Positions 27,049 to 36,462 of a stretch of DNA of 64,000 nt are shown in pieces (position 1 is the stretch's first letter; every line of letters begins with the position of its first letter). Position numbers and translations under genes: made by a program. Source of the DNA: Gemmata palustris (GTDB lineage: Bacteria > Planctomycetota > Planctomycetia > Gemmatales > Gemmataceae); NCBI RefSeq assembly GCF_017939745.1, contig NZ_JAGKQQ010000001.1, positions 186,001 to 250,000 on the forward strand, given 5' to 3'. The notes beneath the pieces are model-generated. The model searched no databases. It was not told where the DNA came from and worked only from the letters and a program-made list of their open reading frames with translations.

Positions 27049-27477
27049 ATGCTGTTCGTATGCGCCGCCTGCCTCTTCTTCTTAATGCTGGTGCCGGTCA
27101 CGCTGTTCGCCCTCACGTTCATCTACCGCCTGTCGTGCGTCCTCTGCGGGCTGCCGAAACCGACGGTGATGGTCGCGTCCGGGATCATGTTCGTGGCGTG
27201 GCTCTCGCTGGTGATGGCGGTGGGCGTTCTGGACAAGGTCGTGCGCGAGGCGTGTAGCGCGGCCGGGCTCCCGCCCTGGGAGGCGGCCATCATCGTGTTC
27301 CTGCTCGCGCTCCCGCTGGACCTGCTCATCTCCGCGGGGATCGAGTCCGGGCTCATGGGCGTGCGGTTCGGCAAGGGCGTCGAGGTGTGGTACACGCAGC
27401 GGCTCATTCAACTCTCGATTGTCGTCGCGCTCGGCCTCGTCGCCGGCGTCATCGTCCTGATCCAACAGTTGGCTTAA
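27049..27477 (+). CDS. Integral membrane protein of unknown function
   Basis: 142 residues from ATG 27049, after a strong GGAGGGG ribosome site. Hydrophobic segments: about residues 2-24, 38-62, 75-98 and 118-140, so four helices are predicted, with short loops and one Cys pair (C-A-A-C) in the first. No family recognised. The stop codon overlaps the start of the RNA methyltransferase gene (T-A-A-T-G), so the two are translationally coupled; a shared process is possible but unproven. Confidence 0.7.
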   Translation: MLFVCAACLFFLMLVPVTLFALTFIYRLSCVLCGLPKPTVMVASGIMFVAWLSLVMAVGVLDKVVREACSAAGLPPWEAAIIVFLLALPLDLLISAGIESGLMGVRFGKGVEVWYTQRLIQLSIVVALGLVAGVIVLIQQLA

Positions 27478-28607
27478 TGGCACGTTACTTTGCGACCTGT
27501 GCCCGCGGACTGGAACCGGTCCTCGCGGGCGAATTGAACGACCTGGGCGCGCGGGACGTCGAGCCCGGGCGGGGGGGCGCCACGTTCCACGGCGACGCGG
27601 CCATGCTGTACCGCGCGTGCCTCTGGCTCCGCACCGCGGTCCGCGTGCTGCGCCCGATCCACGAGTTCGACGCGCACTCGCCCGACGAACTGTACGACGC
27701 GGTGCGCTCGATTAACTGGAACGACTGGATGACGCCCGACCAGACGCTCGCGGTCGATTGCAACGTGCGCGACTCCGCGCTCACGCACTCGCAGTACGCG
27801 GCGCGCCGGGTGAAGGACGCGATCTGCGACCAGTTCCGCGACCGCACCGGGCGCCGACCGAGCGTGGACACCGAGCAGCCGATGATCGGGCTGAACCTGC
27901 ACGTCTCCAAGAACCGCGCGATCCTGAGCCTCGACAGCTCGTGGTCGTCGCTGCACAAGCGCGGGTACCGGCCGATCCAGACCATCGCGCCGTTAAACGA
28001 AGCGCTCGCCGCGGGGTTGCTCCTGCGCGCCAACTGGAACAAGTCCACGCCACTCGTGGACCCGATGTGCGGGTCCGGGACGTTCTGCATCGAGGCCTCT
28101 TGGATCGCGCTGAACCGCCCGCCCGGGCTCACGCGGAAGTGGTTCGCGTTCCAGGGGTGGCCCGACTTCGACCGGCCGCTGTGGAACGCGATGCGCGACG
28201 ACGCGCGCCGGGCCGTGCTCAAGGACCTACCTGCACCGATCGCCGGCTCGGACGTGCGGCAGGACGCGATCGACTTCGCACTCCAGAACGCGCGCGCTGC
28301 CGGGGTCGGGAGCCAGTTGAACTTCCAGCGGCTCGAACTCCGCGACGCGCGCCCGCCCTCGGACGCGCCCGGCGTGCTGATCTGCAACCCGCCCTACGGC
28401 GAGCGCATCGGCGAAGAGGAAGAGTTGATCGACCTGTACGCCCGCATCGGCGCGACCGCGAAGGAGCACTGGCGCGGCTGGCGCCTGCTCCTGTTCACCA
28501 GTAACACGATGCTGGCGAAGAAGGTGGGCCTGAAGGTGGTTCACAAGGAACCATTCTTCAACGGCTCGCTAGAGTGCTTCTTGTGGGAGTTCGCGACCGG
28601 GCGGTAA
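27477..28607 (+). CDS. THUMP-domain RNA guanine-N2 methyltransferase (RlmL/Trm14-like)
   Basis: 376 residues. ATG 27477 overlaps the previous stop. N-terminal ferredoxin-like plus THUMP region (about 1-160) begins M-A-R-Y-F-A-T-C-A-R-G-L-E-P-V-L, the usual opening. The Rossmann methyltransferase part shows P-L-V-D-P-M-C-G-S-G-T-F as the SAM-binding motif and I-C-N-P-P-Y-G-E-R as the N-P-P-Y catalytic motif for base N-methylation. Length fits the single-domain N2-guanine enzymes acting on 23S rRNA (like the N-terminal half of E. coli RlmL) or tRNA. The exact target nucleotide cannot be set from sequence. Confidence 0.9.
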   Translation: MARYFATCARGLEPVLAGELNDLGARDVEPGRGGATFHGDAAMLYRACLWLRTAVRVLRPIHEFDAHSPDELYDAVRSINWNDWMTPDQTLAVDCNVRDSALTHSQYAARRVKDAICDQFRDRTGRRPSVDTEQPMIGLNLHVSKNRAILSLDSSWSSLHKRGYRPIQTIAPLNEALAAGLLLRANWNKSTPLVDPMCGSGTFCIEASWIALNRPPGLTRKWFAFQGWPDFDRPLWNAMRDDARRAVLKDLPAPIAGSDVRQDAIDFALQNARAAGVGSQLNFQRLELRDARPPSDAPGVLICNPPYGERIGEEEELIDLYARIGATAKEHWRGWRLLLFTSNTMLAKKVGLKVVHKEPFFNGSLECFLWEFATGR

Positions 28608-28623
28608 CGCGGCGGTTTTGTAG

Positions 28624-28853
28624 TTTTGTAGGGTGGGTCGAGCCGGCTCTGCGGCGAAGGCCCACCACAACCCGAGACAGCTAAGAACGCCGGGCGCTGA
28701 CGTGCCATCGTGGTCCGTGGTCGCGCCGTTTTTGTAGCCCACCACAACCCGAGACGGTTAGGTTCACAGTGCCATCGGGCGCCCGATGTGCCTTCCATGT
28801 CGGTGGTTGTGGTGGGCCTTCGCCGCAGAGCCGGCTCGACCCACCCTACAAAA
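28624..28853. repeat. Composite palindromic repeat with 49-bp perfect arms
   Basis: Left arm 28624-28672 and right arm 28805-28853 are exact reverse complements over 49 nt. The 132-bp interior carries a second copy of the inner part of the arm: 19 nt from 28660-28678 recur as a direct repeat at 28737-28755, again preceded by TTTGTAG-like sequence, and a small GGGCGCCC-type palindrome follows. It fills the space between the converging methyltransferase and kinase genes and could also terminate transcription from both sides. Confidence 0.9.
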
Positions 28854-28882
28854 ACGGCGCGGTTTACCCTTCAACTGCCGCG

Positions 28883-30181
28883 TCACACCACACGCATTGC
28901 TACGAAACCCAACAGCGCGAACAGCGCCCCTGCCGTGAGGCACCCGGCGCGCCGGGGCTTTTCTGGAGGGATTTCTAGTACCTCGATCGACCTTGGAGTG
29001 TCGTCGAGGTTGTGAACCAACTCCCAACCGGGACCAGCGCTGGGGTCCGGTAAATCTTCGCCGGGCACCAACTCCCACAGCCCCGTGTCGCGCCCGGGCG
29101 CATCGGCCTGCGCCAGCGCGTTCACGGGCGCGCGGGGTTGCGGTGCGGTCGCCCATTTCGCGAGGAGCCCCTGAACCACGGTGGCGGACTCGTACCGCAT
29201 GTGCGGGGACTTCGCCATGAGAGTGTGAACGATCCGGGCGAAGGCCGGAGGCACCTGCTCGAGCGCGGGCGGCCAATCGGACCGGTGCCGGGCGATTTTC
29301 TCCCTGGCCGTCGGTGCGGGGAAGGGGGGCGACCCCGTCAGCGCGAACACGATCGCGCACCCGAGGCCGTAGAGGTCGGCCGCGGGGCCGACGGCGCTCG
29401 CGTCGCGGGCCTGTTCGGGCGCGAGGTAGTCCATCGTGCCCACGGTGTACCCCCGGCCCCCGACGATGGTCGGGTCGTCCGGTAGCGGTTCACCCGGGAC
29501 GAGAGCGAGCCCGAGGTCGAGGAGCACGCCGCGTCCGTCGGGCCGGACCATCACGTTACTCGGCTTGACGTCCCGGTGGACGAGTCCGCGCTCGTGGACG
29601 TGGGCCAGCCCCGCGGCGACGTCCGCGAACACCCGGGCCGCGTCGCCGACCGCGAGCGGGCCGGTCTCGAGAACGAGCTGCCGCACTGTGCGCCCGGGGA
29701 CGTACTCGAGCGCGGTGTAGTGGACGTCGTCGAGCGTGCCGGCCGCCAGCGTGTGAACCACGTTCGGGTGGTCGGCGCGTCGGCCCAGCACCATCTCGCG
29801 CCGGAACCGCCGGAGCGCCTTGGGCTCGCGCTCGGCCTTGCGGTTCGTGAGCAGTTTCAGGGCGACCAGTTCCGAATCCCCGAGCGCCGCTGACATGCGC
29901 CGGTCGCGCGCGAGGTACACCACGGTGCCCATGCCCCCGCGCCCGAGAGGGGCGAGGATGCTGTACGGTCCGAGGACGAGCCCGTACCAGCGCCCGTCGA
30001 GGAGCTTTTCGGCTTGGTAGTGCGTGAGAACACCGGTGCCGACGAGGGCGTCCGCGAACGCGCGGGCGGACGCGGGGTTGTGGCGCGCGGTGAGCCGGTC
30101 GAAGTCGGGCGGGTCGAGGAGCCGGCTGCGGCGCAGCGTCGCGAGGAACGTGGCGAGCGGCGGGTCGGCCATGCCGGTCAT
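28883..30181 (-). CDS. Ser/Thr protein kinase with C-terminal membrane anchor
   Basis: 432 residues. ATG 30181 overlaps the previous stop (ATGA). A helical N-terminal region (1-75) carries the motif L-T-H-Y-Q-A-E-K-L-L-x-G common in Gemmata kinases. Kinase motifs: G-R-G-G-M-G (about 87), V-A-L-K-L-L, L-V-H-R-D-V-K-P-S-N and L-L-D-L-G-L-A, that is DLG in place of DFG. The last ~25 residues form a membrane helix with almost nothing outside. It is last in a coupled three-gene unit after the dipeptidase and the flavoprotein-CutC fusion. Substrates are unknown. Confidence 0.88.
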   Translation of the reverse strand: MTGMADPPLATFLATLRRSRLLDPPDFDRLTARHNPASARAFADALVGTGVLTHYQAEKLLDGRWYGLVLGPYSILAPLGRGGMGTVVYLARDRRMSAALGDSELVALKLLTNRKAEREPKALRRFRREMVLGRRADHPNVVHTLAAGTLDDVHYTALEYVPGRTVRQLVLETGPLAVGDAARVFADVAAGLAHVHERGLVHRDVKPSNVMVRPDGRGVLLDLGLALVPGEPLPDDPTIVGGRGYTVGTMDYLAPEQARDASAVGPAADLYGLGCAIVFALTGSPPFPAPTAREKIARHRSDWPPALEQVPPAFARIVHTLMAKSPHMRYESATVVQGLLAKWATAPQPRAPVNALAQADAPGRDTGLWELVPGEDLPDPSAGPGWELVHNLDDTPRSIEVLEIPPEKPRRAGCLTAGALFALLGFVAMRVV

Positions 30182-32109
30182 GATAGCGACTCGACCAGCC
30201 CGTCGAGCTGCTGGCGCAGGTGGCGCACCGCGTTCTCGTCGAGTTCGGTAGTGGCGCCCATCGCACCGGCCAGTGCCGGGCGCGCGTCGAGCCCGCCGTC
30301 CGCGCGTGCGGCCCGCGGGCCGGCGTGGACCTGATCGCACCGCGTCGCCCGGACCAAGTCGGCCACGGTGTCCCCGCGCACCCGGCCCGCGGGCAGGATC
30401 TCGATCTGCCACCCGGCGTGCTGCACGAGCGCGGCGAGGTGCGTTGTCCCGGCTTCGGCGGTCGTCGCGCCGCCGCTGGTCAGGACGCGCTCGAATCCGA
30501 GTTCGATGAGTTCGTCCAGCGCAACGAGTGGCTCGGGCAGGAAATCGAACGCGCGGTGGAACACGGCCCGGCCCCGCGCCGCTCCGACCAGCGCGCGGCA
30601 CCCGTCGTGGTACACGCGGCCCTTGTGGGTGAGCGCGCCGAACACGATGCCGTCCGCGCCCTCGCGCATGAACGTTTCCGCGTCCTCGACCATTACGCCG
30701 AGCTCCGCCCGCGAGTACGCGAATCCGCCCTCTCGGGGGCGCAGTAGTACGTACAGCGGAACCCCGTCCGCGATCTTGCGCACGGCGCGGAACAGCCCGA
30801 GCGACGGCGTGAGCCCGCCCAGCGCGAGCCCGCTGGAGAGTTCCAGCCGGTCCGCGCCGGCGCGCGTCGCGTACACGGCTTCTTCGGGCGACGTTACGGC
30901 GATCTCGAGGGTGTAGCGCTGCGGGCGCGCGACGGTGTACCGCCCGTCGCGCCGGGCGAGGGCCGTCAGCAGCGCGCCCATCCGGTGCGCTGCGGCCTCG
31001 CCGCTCGCGACCGCGGCGTCCGCGTGGTCGGCGCTGGCACTCGCGAACCCGTCGCCGGCGAGGACCGCCGAGAGGTCGCGCAGCACCACGCAGGGCGGGC
31101 GCATCGGGGACACCGGGCGCGCCCAGCGCCACTTGTGAACCCAGACCTGGCCCGGGGCGACCGGCTCGCCGACCCACGCGCGCAGCCGCGGCAGGAGCAG
31201 CTCGATGATCCGCGCATCGGGCTCGTCCCAGTGCGCGGTAGCCCATTCGTCCGTGGTCAGCGCGGTGATCGACCCGTTCACCGCGGACACGTTTTTCAGG
31301 TGGTTGTCGGTGATCCACTCGAGCGGGCCGTCGCCGAGCCACACGCCGCCGGGCTGCAGGGCGCCCGCGCCCGCGAACACGCCGTAAAGGGCGACGCAGC
31401 GCGAATAGGTCACTTTGCGCAGCGCGTCGCGCAGTTCATCGGGTAGCGCGAGCTTGTTCCGCTCGAGCAGTTCGAGCGTTTGGGGGACCGGCGGGGTGAG
31501 GATCAGGGCGTTCGCGTGGACGGTGGACCGGTGCTCGTCGCGCAGCGATCGCGTGTGGACGCGCCAACCGGTGTCGGTGCGCTCCAGTTTCTCGGCGAGC
31601 GTGTAGTCGCGGAAGTCGAGCCGGTCGCCGTGTACGGTGAGGAGCCGGAACGCGAGTTCGCGCATTCCGTGGGCCGCGGTGAGAGCGGTGATCGGCTCGC
31701 CCAGCGCTTCGCCCGCGGCGCCGATGCGCCCGATCGCGCGCCGCGTGAAGAGGTCTTCGCCGGGGAGTTCCGCGGCCAGCGCCGCCGTTTGAAACCCGCG
31801 CTCTGCGTCCAGCAGGCCCCGCACGTCCAGTGCGCCCGCTGTGTTTTCCAGTGCGTCCAGCACCCTCTGGAGGTCCAGCGGGTTCCGGTCGAAGAGGCGG
31901 GAGTGCCGCGCGTACAGGTTCGGCGGGCCGAGGTCGAAGCGCGCCTTGCGCCCGTCGGGGAGGTCCACATTGCGCGTACACGCGCGCCCGCCCCCGTGCC
32001 GCCCCTTATCGATGATCGTGACCTCGGGGGGGGACGGGCGCGACAGGAGCCGGTGCGCGGCGGTCAGCCCCGCGAGCCCGGCGCCGATGATCGCGACGCG
32101 CGGGGTCAT
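30178..32109 (-). CDS. cutC: Renalase-like FAD oxidoreductase fused to CutC
   Basis: 643 residues. Residues 1-375 are an NAD(P)/FAD-binding amine-oxidase/renalase-type domain: [11 protein letters not shown] at the start (G-x-G-x-x-G), then G-G-G-R-A-C-T-R, and a C-terminal FAD segment with A-G-D-G-F-A. Residues about 395-615 are CutC (TIM-barrel copper homeostasis family): [41 protein letters not shown] and R-V-L-T-S-G-G. The frame is unbroken. An in-frame ATG at 30981 (residue 377) could start a separate CutC, but no ribosome site precedes it. ATG 32109 overlaps the dipeptidase stop. Confidence 0.85.
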   Translation of the reverse strand: MTPRVAIIGAGLAGLTAAHRLLSRPSPPEVTIIDKGRHGGGRACTRNVDLPDGRKARFDLGPPNLYARHSRLFDRNPLDLQRVLDALENTAGALDVRGLLDAERGFQTAALAAELPGEDLFTRRAIGRIGAAGEALGEPITALTAAHGMRELAFRLLTVHGDRLDFRDYTLAEKLERTDTGWRVHTRSLRDEHRSTVHANALILTPPVPQTLELLERNKLALPDELRDALRKVTYSRCVALYGVFAGAGALQPGGVWLGDGPLEWITDNHLKNVSAVNGSITALTTDEWATAHWDEPDARIIELLLPRLRAWVGEPVAPGQVWVHKWRWARPVSPMRPPCVVLRDLSAVLAGDGFASASADHADAAVASGEAAAHRMGALLTALARRDGRYTVARPQRYTLEIAVTSPEEAVYATRAGADRLELSSGLALGGLTPSLGLFRAVRKIADGVPLYVLLRPREGGFAYSRAELGVMVEDAETFMREGADGIVFGALTHKGRVYHDGCRALVGAARGRAVFHRAFDFLPEPLVALDELIELGFERVLTSGGATTAEAGTTHLAALVQHAGWQIEILPAGRVRGDTVADLVRATRCDQVHAGPRAARADGGLDARPALAGAMGATTELDENAVRHLRQQLDGLVESLS

Positions 32110-33350
32110 TGCCCGCCCTTCGCCCAGTCGCGGCTCACCTTCTCGGCCCCCGCGAACGCGCGCATCAGGTTCCCGCCGAGCACCTTGTGGATCTGCTCCT
32201 TCGTGTACCCGCGGTCCAGCATGAGTTGCGTGATGAGCGGGTAGCACGACACGTCGCTCATCTGGGCGGGCAGCTTGGGCACGCCGTCGAAGTCCGAGCC
32301 GATCCCGGCGCAGTCGATACCCGCGACCTTCACGATGTGGTCGATGTGGTCCACGATGTTGCGCACGTCGCCCGCGGGGTAGTCGTTGTCCTTCGCCCAC
32401 TCGCGGTACGCCTCGCGGTACTTGGCCTCGTCGTTCGGGAACTGCTTCTTCAGCTCGCGGTCCTTCTCGAACATGAGTTTCATGGCCCGCGCGCCCTCGG
32501 GCGTGAGGAACCCGCTGTAGAAGTTCACCATCACCACCCCGCCGTTCTCCTTCACGAGTTTCAGCACGTCGTCGGGCACGTTCCGCGCGTGGTCCGCGAC
32601 CGCGAACGCCGACGAGTGCGAGAAGATGACCGGTGCCTTGGTCGCCTTCAGCGCGGCCTTCATGGTGGCGGGCGAGACGTGCGAGAGGTCGACGAGCATC
32701 CCGAGCCGGTTCATCTCGTGGACCACGTCCACGCCGAAGGGCGTGAGGCCGTTGGCCTTCGGCGCGTCCGAGCACGAATCGGCCCAGTCGAGCGAGTCGG
32801 AGTGCGTGAGGGTCATGTACCGCGCGCCGAGCTTGTAGTAGTCGCGGAGCAGGGCGAGCGAGTTGTCGATCGCGTGGCCGCCCTCGATCCCGATGAGGGA
32901 CGCGATCTTGCCGCTCTTGCGCACGCGGAGGATGTCCTCGGTCCCGTAGGCCATCTCGAACGTGTCCGGGTAGCGCCGGGCGAGCTCGTGAATGACGTCG
33001 ATCTGCTCGAGCGTCATCTTGACCGCAGTCCCCTTCTTCGCGGTGGACGAGGGCACCCACGCGCTCCAGAACTGCGCGCCCACGTTGCCCTTCTTCAAGC
33101 GCGGAATGTCCGTGTGGAACTTCTTTTGCGGCTTGGTGAGATCGATCCCCTTGAAGCCGGGGGCGTCGTTCTGGCGGAGCTCCCAGGGCAGGTCGTTGTG
33201 CCCGTCAATGAGGAGCGCTTCGTTGTGGATCGCGAGCGCCTGTTCGGTGACGACCACCGCTTTCGGCGCGGCGGGTGTGTCGCCGGCCGGTGTCCGCAGC
33301 AGCCCCACGGCCGCCACGAGGCTGAGCGGAGCGAAGAAGAGTCGGTACAT
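32106..33350 (-). CDS. Membrane dipeptidase, peptidase family M19
   Basis: 414 residues with a signal peptide (about 1-25). Family M19 renal-dipeptidase features: first zinc ligands in [10 protein letters not shown], bridging Glu in G-I-E-G-G-H-A-I-D, later H in T-L-T-H-S-D-S and D-L-S-H-V-S, and a C-terminal I-G-S-D-F-D-G. It should hydrolyse dipeptides (including some with D- or dehydro-residues) outside the cytoplasm. It is the first gene of an operon whose next start overlaps its stop by ATGA. The 117 bp upstream contain no obvious regulator site. Confidence 0.92.
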   Translation of the reverse strand: MYRLFFAPLSLVAAVGLLRTPAGDTPAAPKAVVVTEQALAIHNEALLIDGHNDLPWELRQNDAPGFKGIDLTKPQKKFHTDIPRLKKGNVGAQFWSAWVPSSTAKKGTAVKMTLEQIDVIHELARRYPDTFEMAYGTEDILRVRKSGKIASLIGIEGGHAIDNSLALLRDYYKLGARYMTLTHSDSLDWADSCSDAPKANGLTPFGVDVVHEMNRLGMLVDLSHVSPATMKAALKATKAPVIFSHSSAFAVADHARNVPDDVLKLVKENGGVVMVNFYSGFLTPEGARAMKLMFEKDRELKKQFPNDEAKYREAYREWAKDNDYPAGDVRNIVDHIDHIVKVAGIDCAGIGSDFDGVPKLPAQMSDVSCYPLITQLMLDRGYTKEQIHKVLGGNLMRAFAGAEKVSRDWAKGGQ

Positions 33351-33467
33351 GGAGGGACGCTCGTGTGCGAATCCGGTGAGAGGTACCCATCAAGTTACCG
33401 GAGACGGCGCGCCCGGGCAAACCTGATGTGTGAAGGGGCCGACCTCTCACCGGCCGCGGCCGGGCGA

Positions 33468-35738
33468 TCACTCCGGGACCACGATCGGCTTGAGCTCGCG
33501 CCGGCGGTAGTCGGTGGCGAACTCGGTCACCTCGAGGTACTGGTTGGGCGCGAGGTCGCGAAACGTCTGGGTGGTGCCGCTGGTCGGCCAGTCGATCTCC
33601 AGTACCGCGATCCGGTCGGTCTTGCCCAGACCGAAGTGCTGCTCCAACGGGTTGGCCCCGAAGCTGCTGCCGGTCGACACCCAGCGGTAAACGGTCTTCG
33701 CGTTCGGGCCGGCGGTTACCACCTTGATCCTGGCCCCGATCGCCGAGCGGTTCGTCTTCTGGCCGATCAGCTTTACGTTGAGCCAGTTGTTGTCGTTTCC
33801 CGGGTTCCGGAACAGCACGTTGTGGTACCGGTCCCCGTTCACCGCGCCGCCCATCTCGATCACGATGTCGATCGCGCCGCACCGGCGCCAGTCCCCGCAC
33901 GCGACCGCGTGACCCTTTTGGAGGTGCCCGGTGCCCGACGAGCCGGTGATCTCGGCGAACCGCCGGCCCCCCAGGTTGCGGAACATCCGGTTCGGGACCA
34001 GCATGGAGAACTGGGGGTTGCCGGTGCCGAGGTAGAAGTCCAGGTACCCGTCGTTGTCGAAGTCGCCGAAGTTACTCCCCATCGTGGCGAGCACCGGGTC
34101 CAACCCTGCGTCCTTCGTGACGTCGCGGAACGTCTTTCCGTCCAAGTTCCGGTACAACCGGTTCGTGCCGTCGGTGTTCGGTTCACCCATCATCCCCTGC
34201 ACGACGGTCGCGACCGTGTTCTTGTAACAGGTGGCGAAGATGTCGGGCCGGCCGTCGTTGTCGAAGTCGAACGCCCAGCACGAGAAGCCCCCCACCGGCC
34301 CGGCGATCCCCGCCGCCGTGGTCACGTCGGTGAACGTCCCGTTCCCGTTGTTGTGGAAGAGCCGGGCCGCCCCCGTGAGGTCGTTGAGGAACAGATCCGG
34401 GAACCGGTCGCCGTCGAAGTCGGCCCACGCCGCCCCCTTCCAGGTGCCCCCCGGCAGGGCCAACCCCGCCGCGGCCGCGACCTCTTCAAAGGTACCGTTC
34501 CCGCGGTTGTGGTAGAGCCGGTTGGCCTGCCGCTCGCCGCAGACGAACAGGTCGAGCCAGCCGTCGTTGTCGTAATCGACCCACTGGGCGGTGATCGCGT
34601 TGACCGGGGCGAGCAGTCCCGCCTCCGCGGTCACGTCGGTGAACGTACCGTTGCCGTTGTTGCGCAGCAGCGTCGGCCGCATCGGGGGCAAGACCCACGC
34701 GCCACGGGGGATGAAAATGTCGAGGTGGCCGTCGTTGTTGTAATCGGCCTGGACGCAATAAAGGCCGCCGAGTTGACCGGTCAACCCCGCGCGCTCCGTC
34801 CGGTCCTCGAACGTGCCGTTACCCCTATTCCGGTAGAACACCATCGGCACGGTCGGGTCCATGCTGGTGAACACAATGTCCAGAAGGCCGTCGTTGTCGA
34901 AGTCGTCCAGGATCGTTCCGCCGGCCTGGTTGAGTCGGTTGATCCCGACCCGGTCGCCGATGTCGCGGAACTTCCCGATCCCGTGTTCGGCGGACTCGTA
35001 GCGGTCGAGCGCGATCCGGAATTGAGGGGCGACGCCGGCCGGGTACTCGCCCAGGGTCATGTGGGCGATGTTGAGCAGCCAGCGGATCTCCAGGTCGTCG
35101 GGGAACCGGTTGAGGTACTCGGTGAAGTGCTTGATCGCCAACCGCGAACCGACCGGTTTGGTGTGGACCGCGCCCGGGGCGAGTGGGAGGATGCACGAGC
35201 TCTCTCCCCGACAGAGGACACAGTTGTCGGTCTCGCCGCGCCGCAGCGCGGTGACTCCCTGAAAGGCGACGACGGTGTACAGCCACTCCGCGGCCAGTTC
35301 CGGGTTACTCTCGGTCAGCGCCCGGCACTCCTCCAGCATCCCATACGCCTTGTCCGGCTCCCCCTCGTAGTTCAGAAGACTCGCTTTCAGCGACAGGATC
35401 TGGATGCGGTTCTCCGCCGAACTGGTGCCGAACATCTCGTCCAACTGCGCACTCAGGCGGCGCCCGACCCCGCGCCAGGAGGTCGCGATCTGCTCCAGGG
35501 AAGCATCGGCCGCCCAGCGCGGCATCTGGTTGGTCACGGTACTGAACCCGGAGGTGTCGACCCACCGGCGGGGTTTGTAACTCACTTCGACCGGAGCACT
35601 CGGCGCGGGTGGGGCGGTGACGCGCTCGGGGGCGTCTGATCGGGGGTGCCACGCGACCACCGCCGCGACGCCCAGCGGTGTCAGAAGCATGAGAGCGCCG
35701 ACATAACGGTGGGCGCCGGGCGCGCGTTGAGTTGTCAT
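33468..35738 (-). CDS. CRTAC1-like exported protein with TPR-like N-terminus
   Basis: 756 residues. ATG 35738 puts a signal/anchor helix at about residues 14-33. Residues 70-230 are helical and TPR-like, with a Cys-rich C-V-L-C-R-G-E-S-S-C motif. Residues ~240-640 hold seven or so FG-GAP/VCBS repeats (repeated D-Y-N-N-D-G, D-F-D-N-D-G and L-Y-R-N-x-G-N-G-T-F). The C-terminal ASPIC/UnbV domain is G-S-S-F-G-A-N-P-L-E-Q-H-F-G-L-G. Its architecture differs from the other CRTAC1 gene here in that the TPR part is fused rather than separate. The role is unknown, probably extracellular. Confidence 0.87.
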   Translation of the reverse strand: MTTQRAPGAHRYVGALMLLTPLGVAAVVAWHPRSDAPERVTAPPAPSAPVEVSYKPRRWVDTSGFSTVTNQMPRWAADASLEQIATSWRGVGRRLSAQLDEMFGTSSAENRIQILSLKASLLNYEGEPDKAYGMLEECRALTESNPELAAEWLYTVVAFQGVTALRRGETDNCVLCRGESSCILPLAPGAVHTKPVGSRLAIKHFTEYLNRFPDDLEIRWLLNIAHMTLGEYPAGVAPQFRIALDRYESAEHGIGKFRDIGDRVGINRLNQAGGTILDDFDNDGLLDIVFTSMDPTVPMVFYRNRGNGTFEDRTERAGLTGQLGGLYCVQADYNNDGHLDIFIPRGAWVLPPMRPTLLRNNGNGTFTDVTAEAGLLAPVNAITAQWVDYDNDGWLDLFVCGERQANRLYHNRGNGTFEEVAAAAGLALPGGTWKGAAWADFDGDRFPDLFLNDLTGAARLFHNNGNGTFTDVTTAAGIAGPVGGFSCWAFDFDNDGRPDIFATCYKNTVATVVQGMMGEPNTDGTNRLYRNLDGKTFRDVTKDAGLDPVLATMGSNFGDFDNDGYLDFYLGTGNPQFSMLVPNRMFRNLGGRRFAEITGSSGTGHLQKGHAVACGDWRRCGAIDIVIEMGGAVNGDRYHNVLFRNPGNDNNWLNVKLIGQKTNRSAIGARIKVVTAGPNAKTVYRWVSTGSSFGANPLEQHFGLGKTDRIAVLEIDWPTSGTTQTFRDLAPNQYLEVTEFATDYRRRELKPIVVPE

Positions 35739-35891
35739 TGAGAGGCACCTTTTGCGGATATTCGGGGGAAGGGATCGGGCGCGGCGTGGGCGGAATTTCA
35801 CGCCGGCGCGAGCCCCGCAAGGTTGTCGAAGGGAAATCGAGAGCGCCTCTGAGTCCTCCCGGATCGGTACCCGTGAGGATTCGAGGACGAG

Positions 35892-36323
35892 TCAGGGCAG
35901 ATACGAACTCAGACCACGAGGGGGGTGAAAGATCGAAGTGGCCAGACGGCCCGGGCGCGGGGAGATGAGATCGCGAAGGAGCGACGATGATCGGTCAGCC
36001 GGCTCATCGGAGTCGAGGGCCGGCGCCACTTCCTTGCCGTGTGGTCCAGCCGAGTCCGGGGCAAACGGCGGGTGTTGGCGGTCCGGAGCGCGCGAGCAGT
36101 CGGAACCCGAGCACGGCGCAGTCGGTAACATGGGGAGCCCTGCCGCGTCGAGCAGGGAGACGGTTGCGGGGGCTCCCGGGGTTATCAAATCGTTGCTGTA
36201 GAGGGTGACGATGTGATTTCCGCACCCGGCCATTGCCGGATCGGGTGTCGCGCACGCGACCCCTGCTGCGATGAGCAGGACGACACGCCAGTCTCGGAAT
36301 GGTGGGGTGCGGGGAAAGGCCAT
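35892..36323 (-). CDS. Small exported Cys/Pro-rich protein
   Basis: 143 residues from ATG 36323. The signal peptide ends near P-A-M-A-G (about residue 31); the mature protein starts C-G-N-H-I-V-T-L-Y-S, has P-C-S-G-S-D-C-S-R in the middle, and a Pro/Ser-rich tail. I recall short planctomycete proteins with the same G-C-G-x-H start and P-C-x-G-x-x-C motif, of unknown function, which favours a real gene. The third-position pattern is weak towards the 3' end, so the exact C-terminus is less certain. Confidence 0.5.
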   Translation of the reverse strand: MAFPRTPPFRDWRVVLLIAAGVACATPDPAMAGCGNHIVTLYSNDLITPGAPATVSLLDAAGLPMLPTAPCSGSDCSRAPDRQHPPFAPDSAGPHGKEVAPALDSDEPADRSSSLLRDLISPRPGRLATSIFHPPRGLSSYLP

Positions 36324-36462
36324 TTGAAACACAGACTAACGAGCGAAGCGATATGACGCAATTCAGAAATTTCGCTGCTCACTTCTTATTGACACTCGCG
36401 AGACTTTATTGCCGAAGTGCTTCTGGTTGGTACAACGTCGCGGTCTCGGGGCGGGGCCGATT

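Noticed and set aside
28624-28853. CRISPR array
   Set aside because: The repeats are two long inverted arms and one partial copy, not regularly spaced direct repeats; no cas gene is present anywhere in the window.
32110-33060. N-terminal extension of the flavoprotein-CutC frame into the dipeptidase gene
   Set aside because: The frame is open, but the family match starts exactly at the ATG at 32109, which overlaps the dipeptidase stop in the usual ATGA way. The upstream part is a shadow.
32109-35639. Open frame of 1176 codons on the plus strand
   Set aside because: It lies opposite the dipeptidase and CRTAC1 genes, which have clear family motifs. The product is His/Arg/Val-rich with no domain; long antisense frames are expected at this GC content.
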